Shown here: piece by piece, positions 37,506 to 47,005 of the stretch
Layout of the letters: each line of letters opens with the position of its first letter
How positions within the stretch are numbered: the stretch's first letter is position 1
DNA from: Candidatus Iainarchaeum sp.
Lineage (GTDB): Archaea > Iainarchaeota > Iainarchaeia > Iainarchaeales > GCA-2688035
Reading direction: 5' to 3'
NCBI GenBank assembly: GCA_002688035.1
Contig: NZBU01000012.1
Location: forward strand, 26,797 to 90,796
DNA length: 64,000 nucleotides
Made by a program: the position numbers and the translations under genes
Notes under the pieces: generated by a model
The model's input: the letters and a program-made list of their open reading frames with translations, nothing else
The model's database searches: none
Told to the model about the DNA's origin: nothing

Positions 37506-37865
37506 ATGCAAAAAGAATGTCCTGTTTATGGAGTCGTAGATTTTGTCGGCAAGCGCTGGACTTTGCTAATTCTACTTGAGCTTTACAAGGGAGAGCACAA
37601 ACGCAAGCGTTATACCCATATAAAAAATTCTCTGCCAAATATAACGCCTAAAATTCTTTCAGCAAGACTAAAAGAACTTGAGAAACAGGGAATGCTCAAG
37701 AAACAAATTTCTGCAAAAACTTTTCCAATTAAATCAGAATATTATTTAACCCCGAGGGGAGAAGACTTTATTAAAATCATTAAAGGCATAAAACGCTGGG
37801 GCTTGAAATGGAAGATTAGTAACGAACATTGCGAGACCATGAATTGCGAAGAATGTGATTTTTGA
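37506..37865 (+). CDS. HxlR-family transcriptional regulator
   Basis: CPVYGVVDFVGKRWTLLILLEL...LPNITPKILSARLKELEKQGMLKK. Confidence 0.88.
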   Translation: MQKECPVYGVVDFVGKRWTLLILLELYKGEHKRKRYTHIKNSLPNITPKILSARLKELEKQGMLKKQISAKTFPIKSEYYLTPRGEDFIKIIKGIKRWGLKWKISNEHCETMNCEECDF

Positions 37866-38815
37866 TGACTGAAGAGGTATTTGACACAATAATTATCGGC
37901 GGTGGAGTAGCCGGATTGGGTGCGGCAGTTTACTGTGGCCGGTTTCAAATGAAAACCCTTATTCTAACTGAGAAAAAAGGCGGGACAATAATTCTTACAA
38001 AGGACATTGGGAATTACCCCGGCTTCAAGAATATTACGGGAATGGAGCTAGCGAAAAAGCTTGAGGAACATGTCAAAGAGTATGGTGTTGAAATTCAAAC
38101 AGGAAAAGTGACAAAAGTTGAATCTGACAAAGTCGAGGGAAATTGCTTCAAAGTATTTGTTGGTGAGAAAAGCTTTCTAACAAAAACAATAATCTTTGCA
38201 ACAGGAACCGAGTGGAAAAAACTTAAGGTTCCAGGTGAAGAAGAATTCACGGCAAAGGGAGTTCACTACTGCGCACTGTGTGACGGGGCAATCTATAAGG
38301 ATAAAGTAATCGGCGTTGTTGGTGGAAGCGACTCTGCAGCCAAAGAAGCTTTACTGTTAACTGAATATGGGAAAAAAGTTTTCATAATTTACCGTAAGGA
38401 AGAAATACGCGCAGAACCAATCAACTACGAGCGCGTAAAAGAGAACAAAAAAATAGAAATAATAAACAACACAAATGTTGTTGAGATTAAAGGCAACAAA
38501 ACAGTAACAGGAATTGTACTTGACAAGCCCTACAATGGTTCGAAAGAATTCAAACTTGACGCTCTCTTTGTTGAGATTGGACATATCCCACTCTCAAACC
38601 TGGCAAAAGACTTGGGTCTAGACCTCAATGATAAACATGAGATAAAAGTTGACAGGGATTCCAAGACAAACATAAACGGAGTGTTTGCTGCAGGAGATGT
38701 TGTTGACACCCGCTTCAAGCAGGCAATCACTGGAGTTGGAGAGGGCGTGCAAGCGGCTTTCTCCGCATACCAATATATTAATAATAACAAATTGACATCT
38801 GCGCCTAGTAACTGA
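37862..38815 (+). CDS. trxB: Thioredoxin reductase-like flavoprotein
   Basis: GGGVAGLGAAVYCGRF; YCALCDGAIYKDKVIGVVGGSDSA; NGVFAAGDVVD. Confidence 0.9.
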   Translation: MMTEEVFDTIIIGGGVAGLGAAVYCGRFQMKTLILTEKKGGTIILTKDIGNYPGFKNITGMELAKKLEEHVKEYGVEIQTGKVTKVESDKVEGNCFKVFVGEKSFLTKTIIFATGTEWKKLKVPGEEEFTAKGVHYCALCDGAIYKDKVIGVVGGSDSAAKEALLLTEYGKKVFIIYRKEEIRAEPINYERVKENKKIEIINNTNVVEIKGNKTVTGIVLDKPYNGSKEFKLDALFVEIGHIPLSNLAKDLGLDLNDKHEIKVDRDSKTNINGVFAAGDVVDTRFKQAITGVGEGVQAAFSAYQYINNNKLTSAPSN

Positions 38816-39084
38816 GGATTGAAGGCTCGCTTAAATTCAGAGTTGAGTCAAACAAGCGCCCAAGTTACACAGGCAAACTTCTTTCTTCTCTGCGGGAACA
38901 ATTTGGTGGCCATTCAATCAAAAAGCCAGAAATAAGACATTAACTAATTTTTGATTTTCACAGTTTTTCTTTTAGTTAATGTTTTCTTTTTTTAAAAAGA
39001 AAAAATTAAGGCAAAGGAGGGGGCATTGAATGGGAGGAGGTGTGCTCTAGCAAAGGAGGTGGGGGTTGGGAGTAGAATAGAAAT

Positions 39085-39606
39085 CTACAAATTCCTCGCT
39101 AAATACAGTACCTTCCTCCCTGATTGTATCTTATTCAAATGCCCGTCCTTAAACAGTTTGTTTAAGCGCTGAGATGCGGCATTACTTCCTTTGTAGCCAA
39201 GTTCTGCCCTAACTTCTTCGGCAGAAACCTGGCCCCGAGTGTGGACCAGATGGATTATCATCTGGTCCTGTTCTGGCAAGATCTGAGTTGAGGAGAGCTG
39301 TGGTTGGGGTGTTGGGGTTAAGGAGTTTGTGTTGTTCGCTGTACTCTCCGTCTTTAGTTTAAGCATGATCTGATCATATTTGTCAAAAATATTTTCCAAT
39401 ATCTTGTTTGTTTTTTCTCTTTCTTCAGCCAGCTTAAACAAAAGCATAGCCATAAACATGGGGTCCTTGTTGTGTTTGTATATTTCTTGGATATCCATGT
39501 TTAACTCATTGAACTTTGGGGACATCTTCTTTAGGATTTCCCCCTCCAAGACTTTGGAACTATCTTTGATTGAATCATGACTTTCCATTGTAGTATCATG
39601 ATACAC
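39085..39606 (-). CDS. Coiled-coil plus winged-helix putative regulator
   Basis: C-terminal IHLVHTRGQVSAEEVRAELGYKGSNAASQRLNKLFKDGHLNK. Confidence 0.65.
   Translation of the reverse strand: MYHDTTMESHDSIKDSSKVLEGEILKKMSPKFNELNMDIQEIYKHNKDPMFMAMLLFKLAEEREKTNKILENIFDKYDQIMLKLKTESTANNTNSLTPTPQPQLSSTQILPEQDQMIIHLVHTRGQVSAEEVRAELGYKGSNAASQRLNKLFKDGHLNKIQSGRKVLYLARNL
39593..39604. promoter_or_regulatory. Perfect palindrome GTATCATGATAC at start of the 39085..39606 gene
   Basis: Self-complementary; TCATGA half-sites recur at about 39574 and 39608. Confidence 0.45.
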
Positions 39607-39739
39607 TCATGACATATATAAAGCTTCCCTTTTCGGAGTCTTTGCACAAAAAGGGAGCACAATTTAGGATTTCAAACCCCTTTTTTGTGCAAAAGGTCAT
39701 CCTGCACATTAAGGGGTTTCTTGGAATTAATCAGGTTTT

Positions 39740-39763
39740 GGGCTATTTTGAGCCCTTTTTTTT
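39740..39763 (+). terminator. Hairpin GGGCT-ATTTTG-AGCCC plus T8
   Basis: Stem-loop followed by T run, with no annotated + strand gene upstream. Confidence 0.5.
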
Positions 39764-39781
39764 GTGCAGTTTCCCCACGGA

Positions 39782-40156
39782 TTATGTTTTTGCTGTTTCA
39801 AAAACAGGCTTGCTTTTCCAAGCGCACACTATAAGGACGACATAAATAATTGGCATAATTAAAGAGTCTGCAGGGTGCGAGAGGAGATAAATTATTTTAA
39901 CAATTCTCTCGATAAACCAAAACACAGGTAAGACTAAAGCCAAATAAAAACCAAACTTGCTTTTTTGAAATAATAAACCAATGGTGATTATTAATAATGC
40001 AAAATCTAACCCTATTTCAAAAGGCAACAGAGGATAACAGGTAACAAACTCAGAACTACAACCTAAAAACAACAGTCCTACAAAATTCAATATGCCAAGT
40101 AAAAAAACCACGCCCAGAAGAACTAAGCAAATTACCCACCAATCTTTTGATTGCAT
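39782..40156 (-). CDS. Small polytopic membrane protein
   Basis: ORF track; 4 TM. Confidence 0.55.
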   Translation of the reverse strand: MQSKDWWVICLVLLGVVFLLGILNFVGLLFLGCSSEFVTCYPLLPFEIGLDFALLIITIGLLFQKSKFGFYLALVLPVFWFIERIVKIIYLLSHPADSLIMPIIYVVLIVCAWKSKPVFETAKT

Positions 40157-40200
40157 TCACTTTTTTAATGTCTTTTCTTCTATTTTGATCTTTCGCCACT

Positions 40201-40232
40201 AACCCTTATTTGTGCAGAATAGGGGTTTTTTT
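40201..40232 (+). terminator. Hairpin AACCCTTATT-TGTGCAG-AATAGGGGTT plus T run
   Basis: Near-perfect 10-bp stem followed by T5+. Confidence 0.45.
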
Positions 40233-40306
40233 GTGTTCTGGTTAGGGGGAAATATTAGTTTATAATATTGGAATTAAATAAATACAAGTTTGATCTACAG
40301 TAAGGC

Positions 40307-40624
40307 ATGAACTTAGTTGATCGCTTGCTTGACTTGTTCGGATTGAATAGACTATTAAAGGTAAAAAATAGAAAGAAAGAGATTGAGAAAGGTATTGAAG
40401 AGTTTCTTGAAAGTGTTGAACAAAAAGAAGGAAAAGAGATTGCAAATCAAACAAGAGAGATCACTCTATTGAAAACATCCTCTTGGTTGTCCTTAACCGA
40501 TGAAAATATCATTAAAATATTGCATAGTATTGTTTCAGGATTAAAAGGTAAAACAGTACTTATGCCGCCAAGATTCCGAATTAAAGAGCCAAAGTTAAGC
40601 ATTCTTTTACCAGAAAAAAAATAA
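40307..40624 (+). CDS. Hypothetical protein, N-terminal half of a possibly split ORF
   Basis: ORF track; same frame as 40718..41020, separated by one TAA. Confidence 0.5.
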   Translation: MNLVDRLLDLFGLNRLLKVKNRKKEIEKGIEEFLESVEQKEGKEIANQTREITLLKTSSWLSLTDENIIKILHSIVSGLKGKTVLMPPRFRIKEPKLSILLPEKK

Positions 40625-40717
40625 TCGTCAAAGCCAACTGAGTATTACGAAATTTACAAAGAACTTCCACCCATTTGTAATGGAAATTGGTTACCTCATG
40701 AAGAATACTGCGCAAGA

Positions 40718-41020
40718 TTGCAAGCACATGAAAATAGTGAAAAATTTAAAGCGTTAAAAAGAAGATTACTGCTCAAGAGAGGAACTGAATGTGAATACTG
40801 CGGTAAAGAATCTGACCGAGAATCTGATTTTGATTTGCATCATGAAAGTTATAAACATGCAGGTGATGAACGCGATGATGAAGTTAAGATTGCTTGTCAT
40901 CAATGCCACTTTAAGCAAACAATGTTACAGAAAGGACTCACAACAGAGAACTATGTAAACCATATCCAAGATAGGTTTCAAAAAAAGCTTACAGACTATG
41001 AATACTATGAAATTTTTTAA
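40718..41020 (+). CDS. HNH endonuclease-like protein (open frame extends upstream to 40625)
   Basis: CEYCGKESDRESDFDLHHESYKHAGDERDDEVKIACHQCHFKQT. Confidence 0.7.
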   Translation: MQAHENSEKFKALKRRLLLKRGTECEYCGKESDRESDFDLHHESYKHAGDERDDEVKIACHQCHFKQTMLQKGLTTENYVNHIQDRFQKKLTDYEYYEIF

Positions 41021-41109
41021 TCTTTCTATTTAACTCTTATAACTCCTTTTTTGTGCAGTTTCGAGAAGTGGGCAATAAAGTTAAATACATTGGAAAATAA
41101 TCTATTAGT

Positions 41110-42492
41110 ATGCCTGCGAAGAAAAGACCACTGCTTGAAAGAATGGCTAGGGCCAGGAAGCTGAAAAGGATTCGTACAGAGCGAAAAGTAACTAAGTCTA
41201 GGCATGAAGGCATCAGGGTTTTAAGAAATATATCCGCAATAAGGCGGTTTAGGCAGGAGGCAAAAGGAAAAGCGGTAACAAGACTTGGCTTTGGCAAGGA
41301 GGAGAACCGTGCTTTTGAACATGTCGCGGGATTAATGCGTAAAAGTGGCTTGTCGGTTAGAACAGATGCGTTTGGAAATCTTTATGGTCGGCTTGAAGGC
41401 AAGAGTTCAAAAGTGGTTATGGTTGGCTCACATTTGGATAGTGTGAGGAGAGGCGGAGCATTTGATGGGGTTTATGGAGTTACTGCTGCACTTGAAGCCC
41501 TGAATAATATAAAGGCCACTGGAAACCCAGCCCATCCTATTGATCTTGTCGTATGGAGATGCGAGGAATCAGCCAGATTTAACAAAGCAATGCTTGGAAG
41601 CAATGCTGCTTTGGGCAAACTCACTGCCGAGGATTTAATACGAACAGACGCAAACGGTGTTACTCTTAGAAAAGCATTGGAACAAAATGGTTTAACTTAC
41701 AAGCCCGGACAGCAGCTAATTAATCCACAAAATGTCCTGTTATATATTGAGCCTCATGTTGAGCAAGGAGATATCCTGGCTCGTGCCAAAAGAAAAAGAA
41801 TTGGAATTGTAACAAGAATTGCAGGTCCTGAAAGATATGAACTTACTTTCAAAAGCCATTCGGCTCATTCTGGCGCAACTCCAATGGGGCGCAGGCACAG
41901 AAAGGATGCTAATGTGGCGGCCTCAAAGGCAACTGTTAAAACAAGAAACCTAGCTTTAAGAGCCAATCATATTTCAAGAATTTTAGGTCCAACTGTTTCG
42001 CAGGCAGTACACAAAGGCCCAATAGTCGGAACCGTAACCCAAATGAGAACAGTGCAAGGTAGCCTTAATACTATTCCAGGGATGGTCAGAACAACTCTTG
42101 ATGTAAGGGCCTTGTCTACGCATCAAAGAGGAAAGCTTGCAAAAAGAATAATTACGGGGGTTAGAAAAGCCGCGTTAAAAGAAGGGGTTTCACTAGATGT
42201 AAAAGAACTCTCCAGAAGTCCGCCTGTTTCAATGAGTGCCAAAAATGTTACTCTTCTTGAAAGAGTGTGCAGAGAAAATGGTATTGTCCATAGAAAGATG
42301 CCTTCCGGCGCAGGGCATGATGCATCCAATCTCCAGAAAGCAGGAATACCTAGCGCAATGTTCTTTGTGCCAAGCGAAGGTGGCTTTGCGCACAATCCTC
42401 ATGAAAGAACGCATATAAAAGATCTGGGTGCCGGCGTAGTCCTGCTAACAAAATTCTTACATGGCGTGGCTAAAGTTAGTCCTGTCAATTAG
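41110..42492 (+). CDS. Zn-dependent hydantoinase/carbamoylase (M20) family amidase
   Basis: VGSHLDSVRRGGAFDGVYGVTAALEAL; WRCEESARFNKAMLGS; GAGHDASNL. Confidence 0.88.
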   Translation: MPAKKRPLLERMARARKLKRIRTERKVTKSRHEGIRVLRNISAIRRFRQEAKGKAVTRLGFGKEENRAFEHVAGLMRKSGLSVRTDAFGNLYGRLEGKSSKVVMVGSHLDSVRRGGAFDGVYGVTAALEALNNIKATGNPAHPIDLVVWRCEESARFNKAMLGSNAALGKLTAEDLIRTDANGVTLRKALEQNGLTYKPGQQLINPQNVLLYIEPHVEQGDILARAKRKRIGIVTRIAGPERYELTFKSHSAHSGATPMGRRHRKDANVAASKATVKTRNLALRANHISRILGPTVSQAVHKGPIVGTVTQMRTVQGSLNTIPGMVRTTLDVRALSTHQRGKLAKRIITGVRKAALKEGVSLDVKELSRSPPVSMSAKNVTLLERVCRENGIVHRKMPSGAGHDASNLQKAGIPSAMFFVPSEGGFAHNPHERTHIKDLGAGVVLLTKFLHGVAKVSPVN

Positions 42493-42505
42493 TCTGTTTA
42501 TTAAT

Positions 42506-43012
42506 CTAAGAGAATGAGATTGCCACAGGCACTTTGAGAATCTTGTTTAGAATTTCCTCAAGCCTTTCTCTTTCTGATGCAATCTTTTTCATGTCGCGCT
42601 CGTCAATAATCGCTTTAAGTTCCTCGCCCTCTTGCTTGAAGACTTTGTTTACTGCCACAACTCTAATTCTACCCATCACTTGCTGGATAGTATCTTTTGG
42701 GTCAGAGAGTTCTACAACGCGAACCTTTTTCCCAAGGACCTTTTCAAGTGCCTTAATGTTCTTGCCTTCTCGGCCTATGAGGGCACCAACATTTCCCCTC
42801 GCGAAAATGATTATGATCTTTGGGAGTTCAAATGCGCGCACAAGCTCTGTTGCGAGCAAAAACTTCTTGTTCTCAAGCTTGTTAATTGCCTTGGCTAGCT
42901 CGAAATCAATTTGCGTAATCTGCCCGGCTTTTAGCTTTGCCTTGCAGATCATGCAGAGTTTCCCGTATTTTATGTCTTCTTTGCAAATAGGCCCTTTCAC
43001 TAAAAACACCAC
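42506..43012 (-). CDS. KH-domain NusA-like transcription factor
   Basis: ARGNVGALIGREGKNIKALEKVLGKKVRVVEL. Confidence 0.8.
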   Translation of the reverse strand: MVFLVKGPICKEDIKYGKLCMICKAKLKAGQITQIDFELAKAINKLENKKFLLATELVRAFELPKIIIIFARGNVGALIGREGKNIKALEKVLGKKVRVVELSDPKDTIQQVMGRIRVVAVNKVFKQEGEELKAIIDERDMKKIASERERLEEILNKILKVPVAISFS

Positions 43013-43073
43013 TTCTGAATAACTAAACTAAAATTAATAAGAATTGAAAGATGAAAAAGAAAGTCTTCCACTT

Positions 43074-43364
43074 TTATTTTAACAATTGTATTTCAATGGC
43101 AGAAACCTTTAGTAGGTTTCCTTCGTCTGTAGTAATCTCTTCAGTAGCAATCTTGATGTCATTGATTTTTGTATCGGTAACAAACTTGTTCTTCACAATT
43201 TCTGCTACATCAACAGCTCTGCTGATTGCTTTTCCACGAGCCTTGAGCATAACCTCGTTTGCTCCCTGGTTCATCTGAGTTACAACAGCCAGGACGTAGC
43301 TCATTGTTCCTTTTTTGCCCACAAAAACAACGTTTTCATTGCCACTTGATTTTTCCCCTGCCAT
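43074..43364 (-). CDS. albA: Alba family DNA/RNA-binding protein
   Basis: [45 protein letters not shown]. Confidence 0.9.
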   Translation of the reverse strand: MAGEKSSGNENVVFVGKKGTMSYVLAVVTQMNQGANEVMLKARGKAISRAVDVAEIVKNKFVTDTKINDIKIATEEITTDEGNLLKVSAIEIQLLK

Positions 43365-43499
43365 TTTTCCCGCACCTCCGCGCGAACTACTGTTCAATGA
43401 AAAAGACAACAATTACGATTGTGTTGTCTCAAATCTATTGTACTGCACAATCATTTAAAGGCTATTGTTAAAAGAAAAGAAGGAGGTGGAAACCTGCTT

Positions 43500-44381
43500 T
43501 TATCGCAGGTATTCCAAGGTATTCTGCCATATGCCTGGCGTTAGTGCCGGGTCATAATTAAAGTATAGGCTCTTTCCCATAATCAAGCGCTTCTCGACTA
43601 TTGCAGGATAATAACTCTGTGTTACCTCGTTCTTGATGTAAGCAACTTGGTTTCCTGTTGGCTTTACATCAAAGGTGAACAAGGTCAATGGAGGGTAACT
43701 TGGGTCTGCCGGAGCAACCTCAATTCCTTGCATTATCCGGTGGTCAAAGTCATTCCTGTATACTCTTCCTACTGTGTGAATAGGTTGTTTACAGGTTGGA
43801 ACATCGTTTTGTGCCCTATCACATTCGGCTGGTATGATTTCGCCAAAGGTTGCTGTCCACCCAATAATGTCTGAGGCAATGCCTGTTCCATATATTCCGC
43901 CTGAACGGTAAATTCCTGAGTCCATTATTACTACAAGTTTTCCGCCTGTTTTAACATAGTTCTCAAGGGCTTCTCCAACTTGCCTACTTACACTGTGATC
44001 ATATGCGGTGGTTCCAATATGCTGGTCTAATACTACCATATCATACTGCGCCAGTTGCTCTTCGGGGGCAACATTTATTGAGGCAGCATCTCTAATCCTA
44101 GCATAAATAAGATCTTTGTCTTGGTCAAGCATTGCAAGCATTTGGGCTGATGGTTGTCCAATCACAAGCATTTGGATTGGCTCACTCTCCTCAAAAAACG
44201 GAATGTCTACGACATCAAACCTATTTAACAAAAAAACTGCTATAATAACAATCAGAATCAGGGGAATAAGTCCCTCTAAGTTTCTGGTAATCTTTGATTT
44301 TATTCCTTCATCATAACCGTAATCTGCTGCAGGAGCAGCTCCAGCGTCGCCCTCAGGATACATCTTATTCACCATCTCCAA
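43500..44381 (-). CDS. Membrane-anchored GATase-like/DUF4350-like protein (paralog of 34821..35648)
   Basis: LVIGQPSAQML...YDMVVLDQHIG...GGKLVVIMDSGIYRSGG...NYDPALTPGIWQNTLEYLR*. Confidence 0.65.
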   Translation of the reverse strand: MEMVNKMYPEGDAGAAPAADYGYDEGIKSKITRNLEGLIPLILIVIIAVFLLNRFDVVDIPFFEESEPIQMLVIGQPSAQMLAMLDQDKDLIYARIRDAASINVAPEEQLAQYDMVVLDQHIGTTAYDHSVSRQVGEALENYVKTGGKLVVIMDSGIYRSGGIYGTGIASDIIGWTATFGEIIPAECDRAQNDVPTCKQPIHTVGRVYRNDFDHRIMQGIEVAPADPSYPPLTLFTFDVKPTGNQVAYIKNEVTQSYYPAIVEKRLIMGKSLYFNYDPALTPGIWQNTLEYLR

Positions 44382-44488
44382 TTAATTTGTTAATCTATAC
44401 TATTCTTACCTTTCATTCTATTTAAACCTTTCTTTCTGCCCCAAATCAGGCAATTAAATAAATGCTTTTCTCATTTATAAAGCTTTCT

Positions 44489-45526
44489 CTAACCCTTGAT
44501 GATACCATAGTACATATTCTCTAATGGCAGCAAATATACACCTTTGTCAAAGCCCTCAAGTTTTGGGTTTGCATAGAGCTCAGGGGGCATTGCATAATAT
44601 ATCACTCTTTCACCAACTCCACTTGTTACAATCATTGGAGTGCTTCTGCTAAAATTAGCGTCTCTCAGGCCTGGGGGGGTGTCAAGGCTCGTGCCTGTGA
44701 CAATCTTGGTGCCAAAGTCAAGGCTCAGCACTTCTGTTGTTATGCCCCCGCTGAGCGTATTTACAATTGCAAAGTCCTCTTTGTCAAAGACCCAGAGTGG
44801 AAGCTCGACTGACATTCCTCTTATTAGCGGGTGTTCAAGACTTGGTTCTGGTTGTAGACTTCCGGCATAAACTGGCTTGTCGTTTTTGCAGGGGGAGATA
44901 TCACAAAAATTTCCCCTATAAGTTAGGGACAAAAGTTGGTCAAAAGAAATCATTAGGTCTCCTTGCTTTCTTGCCCAGGGCCCAAGCTTAATGTGTTCAT
45001 TGGTATCGTCTTGTCTCTCATTTAGATAAAGATATTCGTCTGTAACAATCTGTCCATTAACAATACTTTGCCCGAGTTCTGTTCCGGCATCCCCGGTCCA
45101 AACCAAGCGGCCACCTGTTCCATAATAATCTATGAATGCCCGCAATTTCTCGGTTGAAATCTTCCTAGCACGCTCTACTATAACCAAATGGTAGGGCCTA
45201 AGATTTCCAGTATTCACTCTATCAATGTGCAGGGTGTCAGCCCTCACGCCCAAAAACTCCGGGTTGGCAAGCATGTCCTGCAAACTACAGTACTCATCAG
45301 TACATCCTCCAATAGGGTTGCCCAGACCACTGTCACCATAAACTATGAGAACTCTTGGGCCTCCTGTAGCATAGCCCATGACTCCCCAGTAAAGCTCGCA
45401 CCCAAATGGAACCGAACTACACTTTGCAATACCTGTGAATACAAGTATGAAATAAAGAAGCACTAGCAAACCCACTAGTATTAGTATGTGCGAGCCATCC
45501 TTAATCATCTTTCTAATGTCTGTCAT
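44489..45526 (-). CDS. Divergent membrane-anchored GATase-like protein
   Basis: RVLIVYGDSGLGN...YHLVIVERARKISTEKLRAFIDYYGTGGRLVWTGDAGTELG. Confidence 0.55.
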   Translation of the reverse strand: MTDIRKMIKDGSHILILVGLLVLLYFILVFTGIAKCSSVPFGCELYWGVMGYATGGPRVLIVYGDSGLGNPIGGCTDEYCSLQDMLANPEFLGVRADTLHIDRVNTGNLRPYHLVIVERARKISTEKLRAFIDYYGTGGRLVWTGDAGTELGQSIVNGQIVTDEYLYLNERQDDTNEHIKLGPWARKQGDLMISFDQLLSLTYRGNFCDISPCKNDKPVYAGSLQPEPSLEHPLIRGMSVELPLWVFDKEDFAIVNTLSGGITTEVLSLDFGTKIVTGTSLDTPPGLRDANFSRSTPMIVTSGVGERVIYYAMPPELYANPKLEGFDKGVYLLPLENMYYGIIKG

Positions 45527-45549
45527 AAAATCACTCTGGAGCTAATAAT

Positions 45550-46725
45550 CTATTTGTTTTTAGTATTTAAAACAGTTGCTTTTGGTTCTTTGTCAAGCGG
45601 AATCGAGCGAATGGCTAGGGGTGCGATGAATGCTGTGATTGTTGAAAGCAGAATTAACGCGGTAATTATGTCTGCGCTCAGCAGTCCTGACTCAAGCGCT
45701 ACAAATGCAACGGCAAGTGTTGTGGATAACTGGGGAGTAGTGGCAAAGCCTATCAGCAGGCTTTCTTTTACCGAAAATTTGAGCAGGTATTTTCCACCTA
45801 TAAAACCACTGATTACCTTTGAGGCTATCAGGCCTGTTACTATCAGCGCGGATGAAATAAGTACTTGGGACGAGAGTAGTAATCCAAGGTCTAGCCCCAT
45901 GCCAATTATGAGGAAGAATATTGGGATGAAAAAACCATAGCTGATAGTCCTTATTTTCTCCTCCACTTTTCCCCTTATAGAGTCACTAAGTATTATGCCG
46001 ATTACAAATCCTGCAACAATAGCGTGCATTCCAAGTGATTCAAATAGAACTACTGTGGCAATCAGTATTGCGAAAACAAAGCGCAGCTGGCTCTCGAACA
46101 AATCTCGGCCTCTCTTGTTATAGTGGTATAATTGTTCTATTCTGGGAATGAGAAGTTTGAGCAGGAAAGGGATCAATATTATGAGTGGAATGTAAATGAT
46201 TAGTGGCAAAGCTGTTTTAGGTGTAAAGTTTTGCAGTACTATGGCGAACAGCAGCAAACTTATCATGTCCTCAAAAACCGTTGCCGAAACAATGGTTTCC
46301 CCAATCCTCCTGTTCAGTAACCCTCGTGCTTCAAGGGAAGGAATTATGATTGCAACAGAGGAGGAGATAAAAGCGATTCCAAGAATATAGGAGGTTATCA
46401 CACTCTGCGTTAAAAACCAGGCGATTCCAAAGCCGGTTGCAAACGGGATTACCCCATTTAGAAGTGCCAGCACGAATATTTCTTTTTCAAGGCGCTTGAA
46501 TGAACCGGTTTTTATTTCGCTGCCCGCAATAAACATTAGGAACACAAGGCCAATTCCACCCAGGAACGATATTGTGGGATCAACACTCACAATATTTAAA
46601 ACAGGTCCAATGATAACTCCAGCAACAATCAGAGCGGTAACATAGGGCAAATGCAGCCTCTTAAATAAGTCTGAGAAAATGAGTCCCGCGAATAGGAGGA
46701 CAAAAAAACTCAATAGTGCAGTCAT
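45550..46725 (-). CDS. Cation:proton antiporter (CPA2-type)
   Basis: 12 TM, FLGGIGLVFLMFIAGSEI, SSVAIIIPSLEARGLLNRRIGETIVSATVFEDMISL. Confidence 0.88.
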   Translation of the reverse strand: MTALLSFFVLLFAGLIFSDLFKRLHLPYVTALIVAGVIIGPVLNIVSVDPTISFLGGIGLVFLMFIAGSEIKTGSFKRLEKEIFVLALLNGVIPFATGFGIAWFLTQSVITSYILGIAFISSSVAIIIPSLEARGLLNRRIGETIVSATVFEDMISLLLFAIVLQNFTPKTALPLIIYIPLIILIPFLLKLLIPRIEQLYHYNKRGRDLFESQLRFVFAILIATVVLFESLGMHAIVAGFVIGIILSDSIRGKVEEKIRTISYGFFIPIFFLIIGMGLDLGLLLSSQVLISSALIVTGLIASKVISGFIGGKYLLKFSVKESLLIGFATTPQLSTTLAVAFVALESGLLSADIITALILLSTITAFIAPLAIRSIPLDKEPKATVLNTKNK

Positions 46726-46831
46726 CCGTTGTTTTATTATTGGAAGTGTTATAAATTAGTTTCCAAGGCCAAAGAGTCCGGACAAAAGCTTTAAAAAGAG
46801 CCCCCGGGACAATTTAGTTAAGTGATTCTAA

Positions 46832-47005
46832 ATGGTTAAACTGAAAAGAGGACCAACAACTACCGGTCCAAGCAGTTCGCTTGGAATAATGCGTTTCTTT
46901 GACGCAGATACCGCCGGCCCAAAGCTGAGTCCTGAATTTGTCGTAATAATCGCTGTAGCACTTATAGCTGTTGTTGTAGCTGCAAAGCTATTGCTTGGAT
47001 TCTAA
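46832..47005 (+). CDS. Preprotein translocase subunit Sec61-beta (SecG)
   Basis: MVKLKRGPTTTGPSSSLGIMRFFDADTAGPKLSPEFVVIIAVALIAVVVAAKLLLGF*, below ORF-track cutoff. Confidence 0.9.
   Translation: MVKLKRGPTTTGPSSSLGIMRFFDADTAGPKLSPEFVVIIAVALIAVVVAAKLLLGF

Larger units (their letters stand above)
39643..41059. repeat. Dispersed short repeat, consensus about CYCCTTTTTTGTGCAG (6 copies both orientations)
   Basis: 39643-39657(-), 39677-39691(+), 39703-39716(-), about 39752-39769(+), about 40203-40217(+), 41043-41058(+). Confidence 0.6.

Noticed and set aside
39013-39070. G-rich tract GGAGGGGG..GGGAGG..GGAGGTGGGGGTTGGG (possible G-quadruplex)
   Set aside because: Purine-rich intergenic tract; irregular G runs and no clear functional context.
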